A stretch of 64,000 bases of DNA from Kordia sp050633145 (GCF_050633145.1 NZ_JBOEFY010000072.1:8460-72459); one strand, 5' to 3'. Shown: positions 20,151-28,708, numbered from the stretch's first letter. The notes: generated by a model from the letters alone, not told the origin. A program made the numbers and translations.

Positions 20151-22487
20151 ATGAGTACAATAATATCAACTACAAATTGTGGATTGAAGGAACCGTTATC
20201 AAAATTTGATGATAATGGAAGCGCAGCTATAATCAATTATAATTTACCACAGGCAATTACCTATGATGCATATTCGTATCTAGATTTAGAATTGTCTGCG
20301 AATAAATTCAACCCAAATTTACCGTATGATACATTTTGGGAACGAACAGCAAATTTAGGACTGCAAGAAATAGTGCAATTACTATTGGATGAAATTGATC
20401 ATGCAGTAAACATTTCACTTTTTGAAAATAGTTACTTGCTATACAAACAAGGCATTATTTCCAGAGGAAAAAAACGATTATTGGATGCTTTATTAGTAGA
20501 TAGCTATGCACAAGAACAAGCTTCTGATACAACTGGAGATTTAGTAAATAAAACTATTGAATCTAGAATATTACCAGTTATAGACGAAGTTGGTCCAAAT
20601 GATGATTTCTTTGATGATGGCAATAGCAATCCTTATGAAATTTCAGATAATCCAAGTGGTGGCTCTTCAAGCAATGGAGGAAGCACAACAAACACTTCTT
20701 CAAATACAGGAATAAGCTCTTCAGGAAACACTGTAAATACAAATACTGTTTCTCCAACAGATTTAATTTGGCAGTTTGGAGATATCAATTTAGGCGATTT
20801 AAACTATGACATTCCAAGTCTATATGTATTACGATTGTATAGTATTGCTGGAGTTCCTTTATTTGAAATTGCAGCAAAAATAAAAAGAGGATTCAAACCT
20901 GTACTTACTGAAAATGGTTTTGGCTTGGTAAGTCTTGAATTTATATCACAACCAGAAACTATAACTCCGACGTTAGAAATCGTTTTAAATTTTAAAATGA
21001 GAAATCATTTAGGGAATTATGGTGCTGGAAAAGTAATTAAAACTATGAGTTTATTGCCTGGAGAAACATCAAATATCTCAGTCCGTAATTGGCAACGAAA
21101 TGAAGTTACTAAAAAGCGAGCAGAAAATATTTTAGATTCTTTTAGTGAATCTAGTATGGATGATTTACAGAATACGATTGAAAACGAAAACATACTTGCA
21201 AATTCTACAACTCGCTCAGAAACAAGAACGAAGAAAAAACGTAAACGTGGTGGTTTGAACTTAGGAATCGTGAAATTTGGTGGTAGAAGTAGTGCTTCTT
21301 CAACAAAATCATTTAGTGCTACTACGGCAAGTCAAGTACGTAATTTGGCAGGAAGTACTTCTAAGCAATCTAGTAAAACAGATGCACTTAGAGAGATTGA
21401 AGTCAATGTAGAAACTACCGAGACTTTACAATCAGAAACAGAACAAACGATTGTACGTGAATTGAAAAATATCAATCAAAGTAGGGTTTTAAACTTTACG
21501 TTTCGCCAATTATTACAAGAATATATTTCTATAATCTATTTAGATCAAGTTTCTATTTTATTTACCAATGGTAATGATGAAATAGAAGCCAAATTAGAAG
21601 ATATGGACGATTTGTTAGAAACGGTGCTTACAGATACAGCCGTGAGCGACATTAAAAATCAAATCTTAGCCTATTTATGTAACATAAAAGACTATCAAGG
21701 GAATTCTGTGCAATTTGTTGAAAAAATAACAGAAACCTACGCAAATCATCTAGATACATCTAGTACGCCACTAACTTCAGAATATGTGCGTAAACGTACA
21801 GACTTAGAAATGGAATATGCAGATCATACAGTTTCAGGAATCATATTCGATGTAACGCATAGAACCATTCGTACAGATGCGCTTATTGCAGAAGCATTAT
21901 TAGGGCAAGGAGAAACTTTGGATTGCTATAACATCAAACTGCAAAATGAAGCTGTAAAAGAAGCGATATTGAACAATAACGAAAAGGAACAAGCCTTAAA
22001 AGTTATTGATTTAATAGAAGATCCTATTGCAAAAGCTGAACTCTACAAGAAAGTATTTGGTGATTGTTGTGATGTACCGCAAAACGGTCTAGGCGGTATT
22101 GGAGATTTTCAAATAGCTCCAGATACAGCTAGTGCGTCTATTGCTAATTTAGAAAATGTCGTAGTCTACAATGAAGAAGATAATGATGGTATTGATGAAT
22201 TCCGTTTTAGAGTTCTCAATGATGAAGATGATATTATTTTAAGTAGTAGCAAAAAATACACGACCAAAGAATTAGCATATACGGCATTGAAAGAAACTGT
22301 TGAGCAGATTATCAATGATGAAGGAAATAATATTCAAATCAAAGAGTCTAAGGACAATAGATGGTATTTCACGGTTACAGATATTTATGGAAAAATCATT
22401 GGAAAGAAAATGTCATATCCAACAAAAACAGCATGTGAAGAAGCAGTAGGAAAGCTAAAAGAAATCGTAACTAATATTAATTTTTAA
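20151..22487 (+). CDS. Large Gly/Ser-rich protein, paralog B, with DUF1508/YegP-like tail
   Basis: 778 residues. Residues ~1-640 align in order with the 676-residue paralog at 16719: LNYNLPQ-type start (here INYNLPQ), VQLLLDEIDHA, WQFGDINLGDLNYDIPSL, YLGNYGAGK-type block (here HLGNYGAGK), AENILDSFSESS, TLDCYNIKLQNEAV and DCCDVPQ. It differs in a basic patch (TRTKKKRKRGG) in the low-complexity zone. It also has an extra ~100-residue C-terminus in which FRFRVLNDEDDIILSS and RWYFTVTDIYGKIIGK form a repeat typical of DUF1508/YegP-like domains. It is followed 3 bases later by the M15 peptidase gene. The family is unnamed to me; a carrier role is inferred from the duplicated module. Confidence 0.75.
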   Translation: MSTIISTTNCGLKEPLSKFDDNGSAAIINYNLPQAITYDAYSYLDLELSANKFNPNLPYDTFWERTANLGLQEIVQLLLDEIDHAVNISLFENSYLLYKQGIISRGKKRLLDALLVDSYAQEQASDTTGDLVNKTIESRILPVIDEVGPNDDFFDDGNSNPYEISDNPSGGSSSNGGSTTNTSSNTGISSSGNTVNTNTVSPTDLIWQFGDINLGDLNYDIPSLYVLRLYSIAGVPLFEIAAKIKRGFKPVLTENGFGLVSLEFISQPETITPTLEIVLNFKMRNHLGNYGAGKVIKTMSLLPGETSNISVRNWQRNEVTKKRAENILDSFSESSMDDLQNTIENENILANSTTRSETRTKKKRKRGGLNLGIVKFGGRSSASSTKSFSATTASQVRNLAGSTSKQSSKTDALREIEVNVETTETLQSETEQTIVRELKNINQSRVLNFTFRQLLQEYISIIYLDQVSILFTNGNDEIEAKLEDMDDLLETVLTDTAVSDIKNQILAYLCNIKDYQGNSVQFVEKITETYANHLDTSSTPLTSEYVRKRTDLEMEYADHTVSGIIFDVTHRTIRTDALIAEALLGQGETLDCYNIKLQNEAVKEAILNNNEKEQALKVIDLIEDPIAKAELYKKVFGDCCDVPQNGLGGIGDFQIAPDTASASIANLENVVVYNEEDNDGIDEFRFRVLNDEDDIILSSSKKYTTKELAYTALKETVEQIINDEGNNIQIKESKDNRWYFTVTDIYGKIIGKKMSYPTKTACEEAVGKLKEIVTNINF

Positions 22488-22490
22488 GAT

Positions 22491-23918
22491 ATGGCAGATG
22501 TATTAGAAAATGTTTGGAAAGAAAATATCTGGAAAAATGAAAAAAATGTATGGAATAAAGGAGAAAACAACTTCGATTTATGGAGCAATAATCTTGAGAG
22601 TTTTTTAGTTGAAGATGATTATCAATCAAGTTTACCTAGTGATTACACGACTCCACCTCCATATAAATTAGTACCTTATAGTAAAACAGTACCTAATTTA
22701 ATAAATCAAAAAATTAAGCCTGATTTAAAAAATGTAATTGATGAAGTAAAAAAACTTACATCAGTTGAATTTGGAATAAAAGAAATACCTTTTGGAGATA
22801 TTGGTAGAAGAATCAGTATGACAACAACCAAAGCTGGCGCTTCAAATATTTCTTGGCATAAAACAGGTAGAGCACTAGACTTGAATCAAGGAACTAGTAG
22901 TGCAGTAAAAAAAGGTTTAAAGTGGGTGATTTTAAAAGATAAGGGAAGTAGTCCGACAATGCAATTTAGGTTATATTTAAAAAAGAAATTACTGAACCCA
23001 CCGGCGCAAGGAACGACAACAACACCAAGCAAGTATGTTGTAAAGCTAACAAAGGCACAAGTTACTAAAGATAAGTTTTATTCATATTATGCTAAGGCGT
23101 ATGATATAGATTTAATAGACGTTACTGAAATACTTAAAGATTATGGTTTCACTAGAATTGATGCACATAAAGGTTGGCAAAAAAATTCTAATAAACGAGA
23201 ATGGTGGCATTATGAGAAAAGAGATTCATTGACTATGTACCAAGCTTTGAGGGAAATATACTCAAAAAAAGATTTAGTTAATGGTTACAAAAACATATTA
23301 GCAATAAATAGGAATTACTATGGTGCAAGATTAATAAGGGAAGGATTCCCAGAGTCCTTATTAAAATTAATGATTAAACAAAAAACGATTGGAGGACTTT
23401 CATTATATTTTAGTGTTGGACCTATTAATAACCAGAAAAGAGATGCTAATATCAAAACAGATATATTGAGCGTTCAACAAGCATTAAAAACGCTTGGTAT
23501 AGGTACTGTTCCAGCTTCTACTAATGTTTCGAGTGAAATATCAATATTCCAAGGCAAAATTAAAATCAAAAAAACTGGTAAGATTTTAGCAGGTGGCAAT
23601 ACCCATAAAAGATTAGGAAATGTAATAAAAAACAAGAAAACATTTAAAAGCTTAACTTTATATGGTAATTTAGGAAAGAATCAAACCAATTTTCCACAAG
23701 ATATTATTGAGGTAAAAAAGGCTATAAATATCTGTTTCAAAAAAGGGCTATGTAAGGACTTTATGAAGAATGAACTTTTAGTCAATGATAATTTTGATAA
23801 TGCTTTTGTTAATGCAATTGTTGGTTTTCAAAAATATATACTAAAAGTAACACCAGACGGTATAATTTCAAAAGGATTAAAAACTCATGATACCATTGCT
23901 AAAAAATCTTCAAAGTAA
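22491..23918 (+). CDS. M15-type D,D-carboxypeptidase effector with peptidoglycan-binding-like repeats
   Basis: 475 residues, no signal peptide. The N-terminus has four Trp motifs in 31 residues (NVW, NIW, NVW, DLW), like the N-x-W motif of the amidase-like protein at 18753. The middle carries the M15 zinc site: SWH123KTGRALD130 (family pattern SxHxxGxAxD) and REWWH240YE. Such enzymes cut D-Ala-D-Ala or peptide cross-links in peptidoglycan. The C-terminal ~170 residues contain two segments (DILSVQQALKTLG, DIIEVKKAINICF) resembling PG_binding_1 helices. The ATG is 3 bases after the stop of carrier B, and the end overlaps the lipoprotein gene by 32 bases. Enzyme class is well supported; effector role is inferred. 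Confidence 0.8.
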   Translation: MADVLENVWKENIWKNEKNVWNKGENNFDLWSNNLESFLVEDDYQSSLPSDYTTPPPYKLVPYSKTVPNLINQKIKPDLKNVIDEVKKLTSVEFGIKEIPFGDIGRRISMTTTKAGASNISWHKTGRALDLNQGTSSAVKKGLKWVILKDKGSSPTMQFRLYLKKKLLNPPAQGTTTTPSKYVVKLTKAQVTKDKFYSYYAKAYDIDLIDVTEILKDYGFTRIDAHKGWQKNSNKREWWHYEKRDSLTMYQALREIYSKKDLVNGYKNILAINRNYYGARLIREGFPESLLKLMIKQKTIGGLSLYFSVGPINNQKRDANIKTDILSVQQALKTLGIGTVPASTNVSSEISIFQGKIKIKKTGKILAGGNTHKRLGNVIKNKKTFKSLTLYGNLGKNQTNFPQDIIEVKKAINICFKKGLCKDFMKNELLVNDNFDNAFVNAIVGFQKYILKVTPDGIISKGLKTHDTIAKKSSK

Positions 23919-24603
23919 ATTTATTTTACTTTTTTATGGAATTTTCATTTTTTTCATTTATAGCTGTACTTCTACTAAAAGTGATAAAGTTTTAAGTTCG
24001 GATACACTTAGTTTAAATACAAATTCAAATGTAGAGATATACTGTAATTATCTTTTTGATGAGAAATATTATTCAGAAGATGATTGTGTCTCAAACTGTA
24101 AAAAGGAACTTGAATGGATTAAAACAAAATTAGACACAAAGAAATTTAAGGAGATTAATTTGATGAACGACTTAAATTGGAATCCGTATAATGATTTAAT
24201 TTTTTTTGTTGAAATAAATGATAAAACAGATTTATATAGAGTTAATAATCCTGAAACAGATACTTCAGAAATACTCTTTTATTTAAACGGTTTACCGATT
24301 CAAGACTTATATATAAATAAAGTTGATATGGAGGGCGATCAAATATTTTGGTTTAAAATTCCTTTACAAATGTGGTCTTGGGAAGGAGTACTAAGACAAA
24401 TAAACAATGAGGAAGCAATAAAAGTTTTTGGTAAAGATTACAAAAGGCAATATCCAAGTTTAATGACTTTAAATGGTACAAAAGGGTTTAAAATAACAGT
24501 TAAGAACACTCTTTTTAATAATGATTTTGAAAACAATTCAAAAAGTTTAATTCAAGAAAAAGTTTTATCAGAAGGCTATTTTCTTGCCTCATTTGGAGAA
24601 TAA
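23887..24603 (+). CDS. Lipoprotein, candidate immunity protein for the M15 effector
   Basis: 238 residues. The N-terminus is a lipoprotein signal: basic start, hydrophobic helix and a lipobox ending IYSC with lipid-attached Cys27. The mature part has no recognised domain (acidic, with NPETDTSEILFYLNGLP and IFWFKIPLQMWSWEG). It overlaps the end of the M15 peptidase gene by 32 bases, so the two are co-translated. A periplasm-facing lipoprotein next to a peptidoglycan-cutting enzyme would be well placed to neutralise it. Confidence 0.65.
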   Translation: MIPLLKNLQSKFILLFYGIFIFFIYSCTSTKSDKVLSSDTLSLNTNSNVEIYCNYLFDEKYYSEDDCVSNCKKELEWIKTKLDTKKFKEINLMNDLNWNPYNDLIFFVEINDKTDLYRVNNPETDTSEILFYLNGLPIQDLYINKVDMEGDQIFWFKIPLQMWSWEGVLRQINNEEAIKVFGKDYKRQYPSLMTLNGTKGFKITVKNTLFNNDFENNSKSLIQEKVLSEGYFLASFGE

Positions 24604-24608
24604 TAAAT

Positions 24609-24640
24609 ATTATGCCTTGGAGGTATTTCCAAGGCATAAT
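24609..24640. terminator. Bidirectional terminator between convergent genes
   Basis: A 13-bp perfect stem (24609-24621 with 24628-24640) and 6-nt loop, with a T run at 24646-24653, between the plus-strand lipoprotein gene and the minus-strand Dam gene. Confidence 0.85.
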
Positions 24641-24651
24641 TTAATGTTTTT

Positions 24652-25440
24652 TTATATAGTATAATTTGCAGTCAAAACTTCAATTCGTTTTCTCCGTTTT
24701 AAACCTGTTTCAGCTTTGTACGCGGATAGTGGTTTTTCAATAGTTTTAGTAAACCACTTATTTTTTATTGAATATTCAGTAAGAATATCAGAACCATACG
24801 AACTCAATAGAAATTTTCCTTTGAGATTAGAAAGGGTTTCCAAGAGTCTTTGAAAGTCTTCCCGAGTATAACCTTTATAATGCCCTTGGTTCATATCAAT
24901 ATACGGCGGGTCAACATAATGAAAAGTTTTCTCTGAATCACGAGAAGCAATCACTTTGCACGCATCATTACACTCAATTTCGGTAAATTGGAGTCGGTCA
25001 AAAATTTCATCAGTAAACTGCATTTTTTTGTTCTGAAAACCTCGATTTCGTTTTCCGTATTTATCATACGCCCAACTCCCAATTTGAGCAGAAAATCCCA
25101 TATTGGTTGCTACATAAAATGCCCAAGCTAGATTAAGTTTAGAAAATAAATGAGGCATTCGATACATGGTATAGGCTACGCAATAGGTTGTTCGAGAAAA
25201 TGGTGTGCTTTCAATTTTTGCTTTTAGATTCTCAAAATTAGTTTGTACGACTTCATAGAAATTCACGACGAGATTATTAAGATCATTTATAACTTCTGAT
25301 TTGACAGGTTGCTTCGCAAAGAAAATAGCTCCACCACCAAAAAAGGCTTCGGTATAGACTTCATGTTTTGGAATTAATGGGAGGATGGTTTTTATCATGG
25401 TTTGTTTGCCACCATAGTATGCAATAGGTGTTTTGGTCAT
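24652..25440 (-). CDS. dam: DNA adenine N6-methyltransferase (Dam/MT-D12 family)
   Basis: 262 residues, the usual family length. Motifs in order: YYGGKQ (8-13) at the SAM-binding start, EAFFGGGA (31-38) for motif I, and DPPY (177-180) as the catalytic motif IV, followed by QGHYKGYTREDF. The enzyme transfers a methyl group from S-adenosylmethionine to adenine N6, probably at a short palindrome. No restriction partner is adjacent, so it is likely an orphan mobile-element methylase that protects or regulates the element. It ends against the terminator at 24609-24640. Confidence 0.9.
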   Translation of the reverse strand: MTKTPIAYYGGKQTMIKTILPLIPKHEVYTEAFFGGGAIFFAKQPVKSEVINDLNNLVVNFYEVVQTNFENLKAKIESTPFSRTTYCVAYTMYRMPHLFSKLNLAWAFYVATNMGFSAQIGSWAYDKYGKRNRGFQNKKMQFTDEIFDRLQFTEIECNDACKVIASRDSEKTFHYVDPPYIDMNQGHYKGYTREDFQRLLETLSNLKGKFLLSSYGSDILTEYSIKNKWFTKTIEKPLSAYKAETGLKRRKRIEVLTANYTI

Positions 25441-25479
25441 TTGAAAAGAGTAAATAAGAAATAGAGAGAAAAGTTTTAA

Positions 25480-25773
25480 CTAATCTTGATTTTTAGGGCG
25501 CAAACGGAAATACAATTGTCTTTTCTTTTGTTTGCAAGCTTTGACTTTAGTTGTTTCCGTTTTTTTGTTTGTTAAAACTGTTGGAATACGCATTAAAAAA
25601 TCGGTATTTCCTAAAAGAGCTTCACTGTCATTAATATGAACCTCTTGAAGCCATGTGATCATAGGAGAAGAGGCATCGCGCAAGAAAATAAGCGCGCCAT
25701 GATCTAGTTCAAAATTGCGTTGTTTACAACGCAAATATTTTTGAGCAATAACGTGTTCTGGAACATTCTTCAT
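25480..25773 (-). CDS. Small hypothetical basic protein
   Basis: 97 residues, not recognised. It has a Cys at a CKQRN motif and a basic C-terminus (KACKQKKRQLYFRLRPKNQD). It lies 39 bases upstream of the Dam gene on the same strand and is probably co-transcribed with it. No membrane segment. Confidence 0.5.
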   Translation of the reverse strand: MKNVPEHVIAQKYLRCKQRNFELDHGALIFLRDASSPMITWLQEVHINDSEALLGNTDFLMRIPTVLTNKKTETTKVKACKQKKRQLYFRLRPKNQD

Positions 25774-25957
25774 GAGAAAAAGGATAAAAAAATAAAAAAA
25801 ACGCCTGCTCCTAAAAGGAATAAGACGTTCTGAAGATGAATGGTTTGTAACAGGTACTTTAATCTCTCTAAAATTTCTCTTTCATCTAAAAATAATGTTC
25901 CTTTTTTTGACTGTTTTTCTCTATAACCAAACACACCTTTTTACTTTTTTCTAAAAT

Positions 25958-26500
25958 ATGAGTATTGAAAAACCTGTATCCAACAACGCCAAACAAAGGG
26001 TTATGCCTAACGAAACAGATGAGGTAATTCAAACAGTCAGAGATAAAGTATTGTCACAAATCCCTGTTGCTAAGATTGAATTACAATACAATATTGAAAT
26101 TCCTAAATCTGACCGCTTAAAAATTACTAGTAGTCGTATGGCGACGGATATTTTGCGAAGACTTTTTCAACCTAATTCCCTTGAATTGCAGGAACAGTTT
26201 TTAATTCTGTTTCTGAATAACAGTAACGAAATTATGGGCTATTTCCCCATTAGTGTTGGCGGTATGACAGGAACTGTTGTTGATGTCCGATTGGTGTTTT
26301 CTGCCGCATTAAATTGTGGTGCTGTAGCTTGTATTGCAAGTCATAATCATCCAAGTGGAACTTTAAAGCCATCTGCGGCGGATAAAGCCATTACAAAAAA
26401 ACTTGGTAGAGCAGGAGAGTTTCTCGATATCAAACTACTCGATCACATCATCGTCACCAAGGAAAGTTATTTTTCTTTTGCTGATGAATCTTTACTATAA
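25958..26500 (+). CDS. radC: RadC-like JAB/MPN-domain protein
   Basis: 180 residues. The C-terminal half holds the JAMM zinc motif H129-N-H131-PSG...PSAAD142, the signature of RadC/YsnA-type JAB proteins. The N-terminal ~55 residues are specific to this protein and lack the usual helix-hairpin-helix. Plasmid and ICE copies of this family are common in Bacteroidota and often sit near replication or transfer genes; the precise reaction is not established. It is divergent from the 25480-25773 gene and 15 bases ahead of a tyrosine recombinase. Confidence 0.85.
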   Translation: MSIEKPVSNNAKQRVMPNETDEVIQTVRDKVLSQIPVAKIELQYNIEIPKSDRLKITSSRMATDILRRLFQPNSLELQEQFLILFLNNSNEIMGYFPISVGGMTGTVVDVRLVFSAALNCGAVACIASHNHPSGTLKPSAADKAITKKLGRAGEFLDIKLLDHIIVTKESYFSFADESLL

Positions 26501-26515
26501 TCTACCCTATTATCA

Positions 26516-27394
26516 ATGCTTCTGAGTGACCTTATCCCGACCTTTCAACGATTTGCCTTGTATGAAAAAGCAATGCAACCAAAAAGTATTAAAGAGATTA
26601 TACGTATTGTATTGGATTTAGATGTTTTCACAGGGCAAACTGTAAAATCAATTACAACACAGGAGATTAGAGCATTTTTATATCAACGGAAACAACAAAG
26701 AATATGGAGTAATAAAACCTTTCGGAATGCTCGTCAATATTTAAAAACGTTCTTTGATTTTTGTATTATTTACGAATACAGGACAAACAATCCCGTAGAG
26801 AAAATTGAAAAACCACGTTTATCCAAACAATTGCCTCGTTGCTTGACCAAAGCACAAGTTCAAACACTTTTACTTCATGTCGATACAGTAGAATGGTATA
26901 ACGCTTTATCAATGAAACGAAACCAAGCTATTATTCGCACGTTTCTCTTTACAGGCATTCGATTAAGTGAACTCTTATATCTTCGGACAGAAGCCGTCAA
27001 TTTAGAAGAAAGAGCCATTACTATTATACAAGGAAAAGGACGCAAAGATCGTCTTGTCCCTATCCATCCAATGCTTTTTCCGTATCTCAAAAATTATCTC
27101 AATGAAAAAGGAAAACGAAAAAATAAATATTTTTTTAGTAGTGTTCGTTCTGATAATAAACTCACCGAAAAAAATCTGTATGCAGTATTTCAAAAACTAC
27201 AAAAGGTTTGCAGCTTTAAGGTAACACCACACATGCTCCGTCATACTTTTGGAAAGCTCTCAATAGAGGCAAATCTCAATCCTTTTAAACTCAAAGCCAT
27301 TATGGGACATGCGGACATTAGTACTACGCAGATTTATGTATATGCTTCACAAGAAAACATTAGAAGCAGTTTTGATAAAATAACTTTAATATAA
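26516..27394 (+). CDS. XerC/XerD-like tyrosine recombinase
   Basis: 292 residues, about Xer length. N-terminal SAM-like core-binding domain (~1-95), then the catalytic set R149 (TGIRLSE), K174 (GKGRKDR), H239 and R242 (HMLRHTFG), H265 (GHADIST) and nucleophile Y274. It starts 15 bases after the RadC-like gene and is probably in one operon with it. Its 3' end overlaps the convergent recombinase gene by 9 bases. Unlike the island integrase at 13022 it has no arm-binding domain, so it probably acts on simple inverted-repeat sites (dimer resolution or element rearrangement). Confidence 0.9.
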   Translation: MLLSDLIPTFQRFALYEKAMQPKSIKEIIRIVLDLDVFTGQTVKSITTQEIRAFLYQRKQQRIWSNKTFRNARQYLKTFFDFCIIYEYRTNNPVEKIEKPRLSKQLPRCLTKAQVQTLLLHVDTVEWYNALSMKRNQAIIRTFLFTGIRLSELLYLRTEAVNLEERAITIIQGKGRKDRLVPIHPMLFPYLKNYLNEKGKRKNKYFFSSVRSDNKLTEKNLYAVFQKLQKVCSFKVTPHMLRHTFGKLSIEANLNPFKLKAIMGHADISTTQIYVYASQENIRSSFDKITLI

Positions 27395-28321
27395 TGGGTG
27401 CTTTTCTATCTGTTTTTGTTTTTGAGCGTTTGTTGCTGTCAAATAAATCGTGGTGGTTTTTATATCAGAATGTCCTAATAGTTTTGATAATGTAAAAATA
27501 TCACACCCACCTTCTAGCATTTGCACTGCAAAACTGTGACGCAATAAATGCGGATAAATATGAATTTTCGTTTGTTTAGAAGTCTTTGTAAAAAGCCTTT
27601 TAATGACCTGATAAGACATGCTTCCATCCTTTTTGATAGATACAAAGAAGTAGACACTATTTGTCCCAAAACGTCCTCGTTCTTTCACATAATCCTTTAA
27701 ATACTTTCCCAATCGACTAAGAATTGGAATTGTACGATCCTTATTTCCTTTTCCAGAACGAATAAAAATGATTTTTTCTTCAAACTGAACATCTGAAAAC
27801 TTCAAGTTCAGTAATTCCTGTAAACGTATGCCCGTGTAAATAAAAGTTGCAAAGATTGCTAATGCCCTTGCTCTCTCATAAGTATAGCGAAAATTGTAAC
27901 ATTTAAGCCATTCCAAAATAAAAGAGGCTTTTTCTAAGGTAAGATGTTTTGGAATACGTTTCTCTAGTTTCGGCTTTGGGAGTTGTTTTATAGGGTTTTC
28001 ATCGAGGTATTTTTCAGAAACACACCACTGAAAAAAAAGCCCTAGTGCTGACATTCTGGTACGAATTGTCTTTGCTGACCAATTCTTTTGGCATTGCCCT
28101 TGAATAAACCATTGTTTTACAATATGACGATTGATCTCGTTTATAGAAGTAACATTAGTCTGTTTAATGAAGTATTTAAAAACTTCTTTTAGCCAATGAA
28201 TTGTTCTTGGGGTATTATTTTTGAACGTTTTTTGTTCGAGACAAAATTGAGAGTGAAGGTGATTAATATGCATAATTGAGCGGACTACGGGTAAAACACG
28301 TAGATCGCTGAGTGTATGCAA
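27386..28321 (-). CDS. Second XerC/XerD-like tyrosine recombinase
   Basis: 311 residues, same layout as its convergent neighbour: R166 (TGIRLQE), K191 (GKGNKDR), H258 and R261 (HLLRHSFA), H284 (GHSDIKT) and nucleophile Y293. Its start lies 43 bases from the tRNA 3' fragment at 28365, the arrangement expected if it is the integrase of a separate element that entered that tRNA. The ends of the two recombinase genes overlap by 9 bases. It could also pair with its neighbour as a XerC/XerD-like heterodimer. Confidence 0.9.
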   Translation of the reverse strand: MHTLSDLRVLPVVRSIMHINHLHSQFCLEQKTFKNNTPRTIHWLKEVFKYFIKQTNVTSINEINRHIVKQWFIQGQCQKNWSAKTIRTRMSALGLFFQWCVSEKYLDENPIKQLPKPKLEKRIPKHLTLEKASFILEWLKCYNFRYTYERARALAIFATFIYTGIRLQELLNLKFSDVQFEEKIIFIRSGKGNKDRTIPILSRLGKYLKDYVKERGRFGTNSVYFFVSIKKDGSMSYQVIKRLFTKTSKQTKIHIYPHLLRHSFAVQMLEGGCDIFTLSKLLGHSDIKTTTIYLTATNAQKQKQIEKHPLY

Positions 28322-28364
28322 TTTTTGTTCAATGTCCTCGCAAAACCGCTTATAGAGTTAAATC

Positions 28365-28410
28365 TGGAGCCGCCTGCCGGAGTCGAACCGGCGACCTACG
28401 GGTAGAAGAT
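28365..28410 (-). repeat. tRNA 3'-half-like fragment beside a recombinase gene (orphan att-like site)
   Basis: On the minus strand it ends in CCA with acceptor strand AGGCGGC and T arm GCCGG-TTCGACT-CCGGC, preceded by variable loop AGGTC and CCGT. The anticodon cannot be read with certainty. No D arm or 5' acceptor strand lies next to it, so it is not a complete tRNA. I saw no second copy in the window. It looks like one end of a nested or remnant element. Confidence 0.7.
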
Positions 28411-28430
28411 AATTCTTAAAAAAATAGAAG

Positions 28431-28628
28431 TCAATCAAAATGTTTAACTTTGCTATAAGCGTGAACAATAGTAGCGCCTAAAAATATTAAAGTTAAAGCG
28501 TTCGCTTTTATTTCGATGTCCGAAAACTGGTAATTTAAACACATCACAGAAGTAAAAAGTAGAATGCTCATGCTGTGGCGTGGGCTGTCTCTATTTGTGA
28601 TGTGGGTATACCAGTACCTCGGACTCAA
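28431..28628 (-). CDS. Doubtful small ORF
   Basis: 65 codons (possibly 46 if the internal ATG is used) with one hydrophobic stretch (NALTLIFLGATIVHAY). No family is recognised and there is no operon partner. It is kept only because no other gene covers these bases. Confidence 0.25.
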   Translation of the reverse strand: MSPRYWYTHITNRDSPRHSMSILLFTSVMCLNYQFSDIEIKANALTLIFLGATIVHAYSKVKHFD

Positions 28629-28672
28629 TAGGTGATTTGTTCCACGCTTTTTTTCATAACATAATTTTTCAC

Positions 28673-28695
28673 TTTTATCGAGGAGCGCGATAAAA
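28673..28695. promoter_or_regulatory. 8-bp inverted repeat with 7-nt centre
   Basis: TTTTATCG (28673-28680), centre aggagcg, CGATAAAA (28688-28695), ending 13 bases before the ATG at 28709. The centre includes AGGAG. It could be a leader hairpin hiding a ribosome-binding site, or a tyrosine-recombinase core site (inverted arms around a 7-bp overlap), given the recombinase genes nearby. Confidence 0.4.
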
Positions 28696-28708
28696 CAAAA
28701 AACATTTT

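Noticed and set aside
18753..23918. Phage lysis cassette (endolysin/holin-like)
   Set aside because: No phage structural genes are nearby, the hydrolases each follow a paralogous large protein, and the third genes are not holin-like in both modules.
24652..25440. A complete restriction-modification system around the Dam methylase
   Set aside because: No restriction gene is adjacent; the HNH protein is about 8 kb away with other genes between them.
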